This document shows, piece by piece, positions 60,391 to 64,000 of a DNA stretch of 64,000 nt (position 1 is its first letter; every line of letters begins with the position of its first letter). The DNA comes from WLMZ01 sp043753895 (GTDB lineage Bacteria > Actinomycetota > Acidimicrobiia > Acidimicrobiales > Ilumatobacteraceae). The notes beneath the pieces are model-generated. The model was not told the origin of the DNA, ran no database searches, and saw only the letters and a list, made by a program, of their open reading frames with translations. The stretch spans positions 61,572 to 125,571 of the forward strand of contig JAYUWK010000045.1 in NCBI GenBank assembly GCA_043753895.1, in the 5' to 3' direction. The position numbers and the translations under genes were made by a program.

Positions 60391-61199
60391 CAGGCCTCGT
60401 GGATGACGATCTTGTGACGGGCTGTCAGTTGACGCACGAGCATCAGGTAGGCGACGCCCGCAGCGATCTGCACGATCGATGACAGGGTGGAGGCGACGAA
60501 GGTGTCGTCGAGATTCTTGGCCGCGTTCAGCGTGGTCTGGCCACGGATGTTCGACGTGCCGAAGGTGACGGTGATGAACAGGATCGGCAGCAGGCCGTAG
60601 AGCACCCACCACACGGTGATGATCGGCGCGACCGGATTCTTCTTCCAGTCGGGCTCCGAGTCCGGGTCGGAGCTCTTCCACAGATCACGCATCATCAGAT
60701 AGGGAATGACATAGAGCACACATGGCGGGAGGAACCAGCCACCAATCGCCCAGCCGGGTACCCACGTGCCGGTGCGTCCCATCGCCTGCTGGTTCTTGGC
60801 CATGCGGAACATCCACACGATGGTGAGCACGAAGGCAGCGAGCATGGCCAAGCTCGTTGCGCTGCTGATCACCACGCTCAGACCGAATGATCGCTTGAAC
60901 GCTGACTCGGTGATCACGCCGTCGAGGAAGTCGCGAGCTTTGCTGCGCAGACCGAAACCCACAAGGACGGACGCAGCATCCAGCGGGATGATGATCATGA
61001 TCAAGATGCCGAGGGTACGGGCGATGCCACCAACGTTTTGCAGGTTGGCGAAACCGCGGTAGTTCGGATCGCCGTACGCCACGTAGTTGGCAGGCGGCAC
61101 CATGTTGAGCGGTGGAGCGGGGGGAATCGGCGTTGCAGCGGGGGAGTCAGGCGGCTGCGCATCGCCCGGCCCCGAGGCGAAAGGATCGGAATCGCTCAT
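60390..61199 (-). CDS. DUF4328 membrane protein
   Basis: A 269-residue protein with a Pro-rich cytoplasmic N-terminus and five or six membrane helices. DUF4328 signatures are FRMAKNQQAMGRTGTWVPGW, AIGGWFLPPCVLYVIPYLMM and RDLWKSSDPDS. The family is typical of actinobacteria and uncharacterised. TAGATT lies 6 bases before the ATG. It is co-transcribed with the SixA-type gene. Confidence 0.82.
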   Translation of the reverse strand: MSDSDPFASGPGDAQPPDSPAATPIPPAPPLNMVPPANYVAYGDPNYRGFANLQNVGGIARTLGILIMIIIPLDAASVLVGFGLRSKARDFLDGVITESAFKRSFGLSVVISSATSLAMLAAFVLTIVWMFRMAKNQQAMGRTGTWVPGWAIGGWFLPPCVLYVIPYLMMRDLWKSSDPDSEPDWKKNPVAPIITVWWVLYGLLPILFITVTFGTSNIRGQTTLNAAKNLDDTFVASTLSSIVQIAAGVAYLMLVRQLTARHKIVIHEA

Positions 61200-61205
61200 A
61201 CGCAG

Positions 61206-61211
61206 AATCTA
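61206..61211 (-). promoter_or_regulatory. -10 box for the DUF4328 gene
   Basis: TAGATT on the minus strand ends 6 bases before the ATG at 61199. Confidence 0.5.
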
Positions 61212-61267
61212 CTGCGGCCATGCCGTTGTGGGCAGCCGGTGCGGATGATCGCTGGCAGAATGGACAC

Positions 61268-61879
61268 ATGGGTTTCTTCGAACGCAACCGCAATGAGTTG
61301 AAGGACAAAGGCATCGATCCAGCGCGGCTGCCGCCGGGCCAGTACCTCACCGATCGATTCCCGGTGTTGCACGTGGGCGATGTGCCCACCTACGAGTCGG
61401 GTGAATGGTCGCTCACGGTGTTCGGAATGGTCGATGAACCGTTCACGCTCACGCTCGACGAGCTGCGCGCGCTGCCGGCGATCACGCCCACGTTCGATAT
61501 CCATTGCGTCACCAAATGGTCAAAGTTCGACACCACCTGGACGGGCGTGCGCGTACGAGACCTGTTCGAGCGAGCCGGTGTGCAGGCTGGTGCCACGCAC
61601 GTGATGGAGCATGCCGAGTTCGGCTACACCACCAACATTCCTCTCGCCGACATCACCACCGACGACGCCATCGTCGCGTATGCATTCGAGGGTGAGGACA
61701 TCGAGCCCATCCACGGCGGCCCGGTGCGCATCGTGGTTCCTCACCTGTACTTCTGGAAGAGCGCCAAGTGGGTGCGCGGCCTCGAGCTGCGCGATCGAGA
61801 CACCCCCGGCTTCTGGGAGAAGAACGGCTACAACATGTACGGCGACCCGTTCAAGGAACAGCGCCACTGGGGCGAGTGA
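61268..61879 (+). CDS. Sulfite oxidase-like molybdopterin-dependent oxidoreductase
   Basis: A 203-residue Mo-cofactor protein of the YedY/sulfite oxidase group. The Mo-ligating Cys80 is in FDIHCVTKWSKFDTTWTGV, and cofactor contacts are in PIHGGPVRIVVPHLYFWKSAKW. It lacks a Tat signal, so it is probably cytoplasmic, and it lacks the heme and dimerisation domains of classical sulfite oxidase. CAGAAT, a weak form of the -10 box, lies 6 bases before the ATG. It is the only visible user of the product of moaE in this window. Confidence 0.85.
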   Translation: MGFFERNRNELKDKGIDPARLPPGQYLTDRFPVLHVGDVPTYESGEWSLTVFGMVDEPFTLTLDELRALPAITPTFDIHCVTKWSKFDTTWTGVRVRDLFERAGVQAGATHVMEHAEFGYTTNIPLADITTDDAIVAYAFEGEDIEPIHGGPVRIVVPHLYFWKSAKWVRGLELRDRDTPGFWEKNGYNMYGDPFKEQRHWGE

Positions 61880-61895
61880 GCCCGTGAGCCGAGGC

Positions 61896-62462
61896 ATGCT
61901 CGAGCGGATCTCTGTGGTGGGCAATTCGGGGTCTGGAAAGACGCGCCTCGCGCAGCGCCTCGCTGAGGTACTGGCAGTGCGATACGTGGAACTGGACTCG
62001 ATCCACCACCTCCCGAACTGGAAACCGATCGCGCCGGACCAGTTCCTGGCCGAGGTGGCGGCCATTGCGGCGACCCAGCAATGGGTCATCGACGGCAACT
62101 ATCGGGCGGTCGTCTGCGATGGCCCAGTATGGCAGCGGGCCGACACGGTGGTGTGGCTCGACCTCCCTCGGCGAGTGGTCATGCGTCAGGTGGTCACGCG
62201 CACGATCCGCAGGCTCGTCACCCGCGAGGCACTGTGGAACGGGAACCGTGAGCCGATCCGAAACGTGCTGTCGGGGGCTCCGGAGCGCTCGATCATCCGG
62301 TGGTCATGGACCCAACACGACAAGTACCGGGACCGCTACACCAGAGCAATCACCGCGCCCGAGATGGCCCTCGTGCACTTCGTCCGGCTGCACAGTCACG
62401 ACGAAGCAGAACTCTGGTTGAGCGGGCTACCCGATCAACCGCGTGAAGTCAGAACGACGTGA
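61896..62462 (+). CDS. P-loop NTPase, adenylate-kinase/FlaR-like
   Basis: A 188-residue nucleotide kinase-like protein with Walker A SVVGNSGSGKTRLAQRLA (about 6-23), the acceptor-site VRYVELDSIHHLPNWKP, and a lid-like Arg-rich region TRTIRRLVTREALW. The pattern LDSIHHLPNW is seen in topology-modulation (FlaR-type) proteins of unknown substrate. ATG with GAGG upstream is preferred to a GTG 12 bases earlier. It converges with the SufR-like gene, overlapping by 14 bases. Confidence 0.75.
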   Translation: MLERISVVGNSGSGKTRLAQRLAEVLAVRYVELDSIHHLPNWKPIAPDQFLAEVAAIAATQQWVIDGNYRAVVCDGPVWQRADTVVWLDLPRRVVMRQVVTRTIRRLVTREALWNGNREPIRNVLSGAPERSIIRWSWTQHDKYRDRYTRAITAPEMALVHFVRLHSHDEAELWLSGLPDQPREVRTT

Positions 62463-63186
62463 CGCAGTACTGATCGCCGAGCGGCAGCGAGGTCTCGATC
62501 GACGGATCGGTGTCGCCGTAGAGCGCCTTCAACATGCCCTTGACCATGCCGCGGTCGACGGCACAGATGACCGGGTTGTCGATAGCCACGTCGCCGAACG
62601 GACAATGGTTGTTGACGATGCGCAACTGGTTGTTGCGTTGATCCGCGTGCGCTGCGAATCCGTGCGCGGTGAGCGCATCGGCCACGGTGTGCAATGCGGA
62701 GCGGAACGACCGTTGCACGACCTCGCCATCGGCGGCGGCACCCTGCAGCGCCAGCGCCATCGTGCGACCGTATTCCATGCCGACTTCCTCGGCCATTGCC
62801 TCGGCCTGTTCGCGAGGCAGCATCGAGAGCGTGCGCCCAAGCAGAGTGAGTACGAGGTCGTCGCTGCGCACCGGGAACTCGAGCGGCTCGGCATCGGCAG
62901 CGGCGCGGTAGCGTTTGGAGGGTCGGCCTGCGCCGCCGCCCTCGGTGCGCTCGACGGCCACTTCCACGTAGCCGCCGGCAGCGAGTTTGTCGAGGTGATG
63001 GCGGGCCACGTTGGGGTGCAGGCTGAAGTGCTCGGCCACCTGCGCGGCAGTGACACCGTTGGCGGATTCACGTGTGAACAGATAGATGCCACGCCGGGTT
63101 GGATCGCCAAAAGCCGACGTGATCGCTGTGACCTGCGCGCTGAACGCACCCGGCGTGAGCCCGGAGGTGGGTGCGGTGGAAGTCAT
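62449..63186 (-). CDS. SufR-like Fe-S cluster transcriptional regulator
   Basis: A 245-residue winged-helix repressor. The DNA-binding part has RRGIYLFTRESANGVTAAQ, HFSLHPNVARHHLDKLAAGG and a basic RPSKRY wing. The C-terminal half carries Cys195, Cys208 and Cys241 with spacing C-X12-C-X32-C, as in SufR proteins that bind a Fe-S cluster and repress suf operons. Its neighbour is the Fe-S carrier mrp rather than suf genes. TAGAAT 6 bases before the ATG lies inside a dyad that likely is its own operator. Confidence 0.82.
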   Translation of the reverse strand: MTSTAPTSGLTPGAFSAQVTAITSAFGDPTRRGIYLFTRESANGVTAAQVAEHFSLHPNVARHHLDKLAAGGYVEVAVERTEGGGAGRPSKRYRAAADAEPLEFPVRSDDLVLTLLGRTLSMLPREQAEAMAEEVGMEYGRTMALALQGAAADGEVVQRSFRSALHTVADALTAHGFAAHADQRNNQLRIVNNHCPFGDVAIDNPVICAVDRGMVKGMLKALYGDTDPSIETSLPLGDQYCVTSF

Positions 63187-63187
63187 G

Positions 63188-63225
63188 GCGGTATTCTACC
63201 TATCGAGATAGTGGTAATTACCGCA
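63188..63225. promoter_or_regulatory. Imperfect 38-bp dyad, candidate SufR-type operator
   Basis: The dyad is centred on CTATCGAGATAG (63200-63211); its outer arms are GCGGTATT and AATTACCGC. The perfect palindrome GGTAATTACC lies in the right arm. It covers the -10 box of the regulator and lies upstream of mrp, so one site could control both genes. Confidence 0.55.
63193..63198 (-). promoter_or_regulatory. -10 box for the SufR-like gene
   Basis: TAGAAT on the minus strand ends 6 bases before the ATG at 63186. Confidence 0.5.
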
Positions 63226-63295
63226 TCGCTCAACCCGCCCCTCACCCCTCGCCAAACCCACCCCACCCCTCACGAACATCCCGCCTGGAGCGCAC

Positions 63296-64000
63296 ATGCC
63301 CACAACCGATCAGATCATCGACGCCCTGCGCCCAGTGGAAGATCCCGAACTGCATCGTTCCATCGTCGATCTCGGCATGGTGCGCAACGTCGATGTGCGT
63401 GCCGATGGTTCGGTGGCCGTGCTCATCGCGCTCACCATTGCCGGCTGCCCGCTGCGCAACGAGATTCAGAACCGCGTCACGGGTGCACTCACGCCGCTCG
63501 GTGTCACCAGCGTCGCGTTGGACTTCACGGTGATGACTGACCAAGAGCGCGAGGACCTTCGCGTGAAGTTGCACGGCAACCCTGCCGGCACCGCCGGCCA
63601 AGGCCAGGCACATGGCCATGCCGAGGGTCGCAAGATCCCGTTCTCAGAGACCGGCTCCAAGACCCGGCCCCTGCTCATTGCCTCGGGCAAGGGCGGCGTC
63701 GGTAAGAGCACGGTCACCACCAACCTCGCCGTGGCGCTTGCCGCGCAGGGCTACACCGTTGGCGTCGTCGACGCCGATATCTACGGCTACAGCATCCCGC
63801 GCATGCTCGGCACCGACCGCGATCCCGTGGCCATCGACCAGATGCTCATCCCGCCAGAGGCGTGGGGTGTGCGCTGCATCTCCATTGGCTACTTCGTGCC
63901 GGAGGGCCAGGCCGTGATCTGGCGTGGGCCCATGCTGCACAAGGCGCTCGAGCAGTTCCTCACCGACGTGTTCTGGGACGAGCCTGACTTCTTGCTCATC
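63296..64000 (+). CDS. mrp: Mrp/NBP35-family Fe-S carrier ATPase, N-terminal part
   Basis: The first 235 codons of an Fe-S cluster carrier; the gene runs off the right edge. An N-terminal DUF59/MIP18 domain (about 1-90) starts TTDQIIDALRPVEDPELH and has the conserved Cys51 in LTIAGCPLRNEI. A His/Gly linker leads to the ATPase with deviant Walker A ASGKGGVGKSTV (129-140) and DADIYGYSIP. GGAG lies before the ATG. It is divergent from the SufR-like gene with the dyad between them. Confidence 0.92.
   Translation, partial: MPTTDQIIDALRPVEDPELHRSIVDLGMVRNVDVRADGSVAVLIALTIAGCPLRNEIQNRVTGALTPLGVTSVALDFTVMTDQEREDLRVKLHGNPAGTAGQGQAHGHAEGRKIPFSETGSKTRPLLIASGKGGVGKSTVTTNLAVALAAQGYTVGVVDADIYGYSIPRMLGTDRDPVAIDQMLIPPEAWGVRCISIGYFVPEGQAVIWRGPMLHKALEQFLTDVFWDEPDFLLI

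Overview
The window is dense, GC-rich bacterial chromosome with short intergenic gaps, many 1-11 bp start/stop overlaps and frequent GTG starts. The gene content (SenX3/RegX3-type two-component pair, HelD-type RNA polymerase motor, class E sortases, full-length Lhr helicase, Gram-positive type heme genes, DtxR and FCD-GntR regulators) points to an actinomycete-type bacterium. An Acidimicrobiia / Ilumatobacter-like lineage is my best guess, because a complete System I cytochrome c maturation operon sits beside these genes; the lineage is inference. I see no phage, insertion sequence, CRISPR array, rRNA or tRNA gene, and no gene-free stretch longer than 300 bases.

Layout. 1-5.5 kb: histidine kinase (cut by the window edge at its phosphoacceptor His), response regulator, MFS transporter, a small dimeric alpha/beta-barrel protein, a DUF2342 protein with a degraded zincin motif, and an epimerase. 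5.5-14 kb: an HtrA-like protein without a catalytic triad, MoaE, MreB, a crotonase, an RNB ribonuclease, a sugar-dehydrogenase-like lipoprotein, acyl-CoA thioesterase, nitroreductase and a methyltransferase. 14-20 kb: an ALDH7-type dehydrogenase, an alpha/alpha-toroid protein + methyltransferase + GT4 glycosyltransferase module, an aldose epimerase and Dtd. 20-26 kb: the leftward run hemE-hemH-hemY-sortase-lnt. 26-34 kb: a branched-chain amino/keto acid catabolic block: GntR regulator, leucine dehydrogenase, SDR, and a four-gene 2-oxoacid dehydrogenase operon (E1a, E1b, E2, E3). A 10-bp palindrome TTGCATGCAA occurs at the regulator's own promoter and on the -35 box of the E1a promoter. 34-50 kb: HelD, DtxR regulator, lipoproteins, aldo/keto reductase, GNAT, SF2 helicase, PhyH dioxygenase, the 1506-residue Lhr helicase, TetR and a crotonase. 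51-59.4 kb: a class E sortase divergent from ccmA-B-C-D-E-F-G-H-I, including a 44-codon ccmD. 59.4-64 kb: DUF4190 and DUF4328 membrane proteins, SixA-type phosphatase, sulfite-oxidase-like protein, a P-loop kinase, and a SufR-like Fe-S regulator divergent from mrp (cut by the right edge).

Themes worth attention: (1) a GntR/TTGCATGCAA circuit over branched-chain catabolism; (2) a recurrent TANNNT box 6-9 nt before start codons, implying widespread leaderless transcription; (3) two families of small dispersed intergenic palindromes; (4) in-frame tandem repeats at gene ends of the ccm operon; (5) several enzymes that keep their fold but have lost textbook catalytic residues (Lnt Cys to Ser, HtrA-like, DUF2342, two crotonases).
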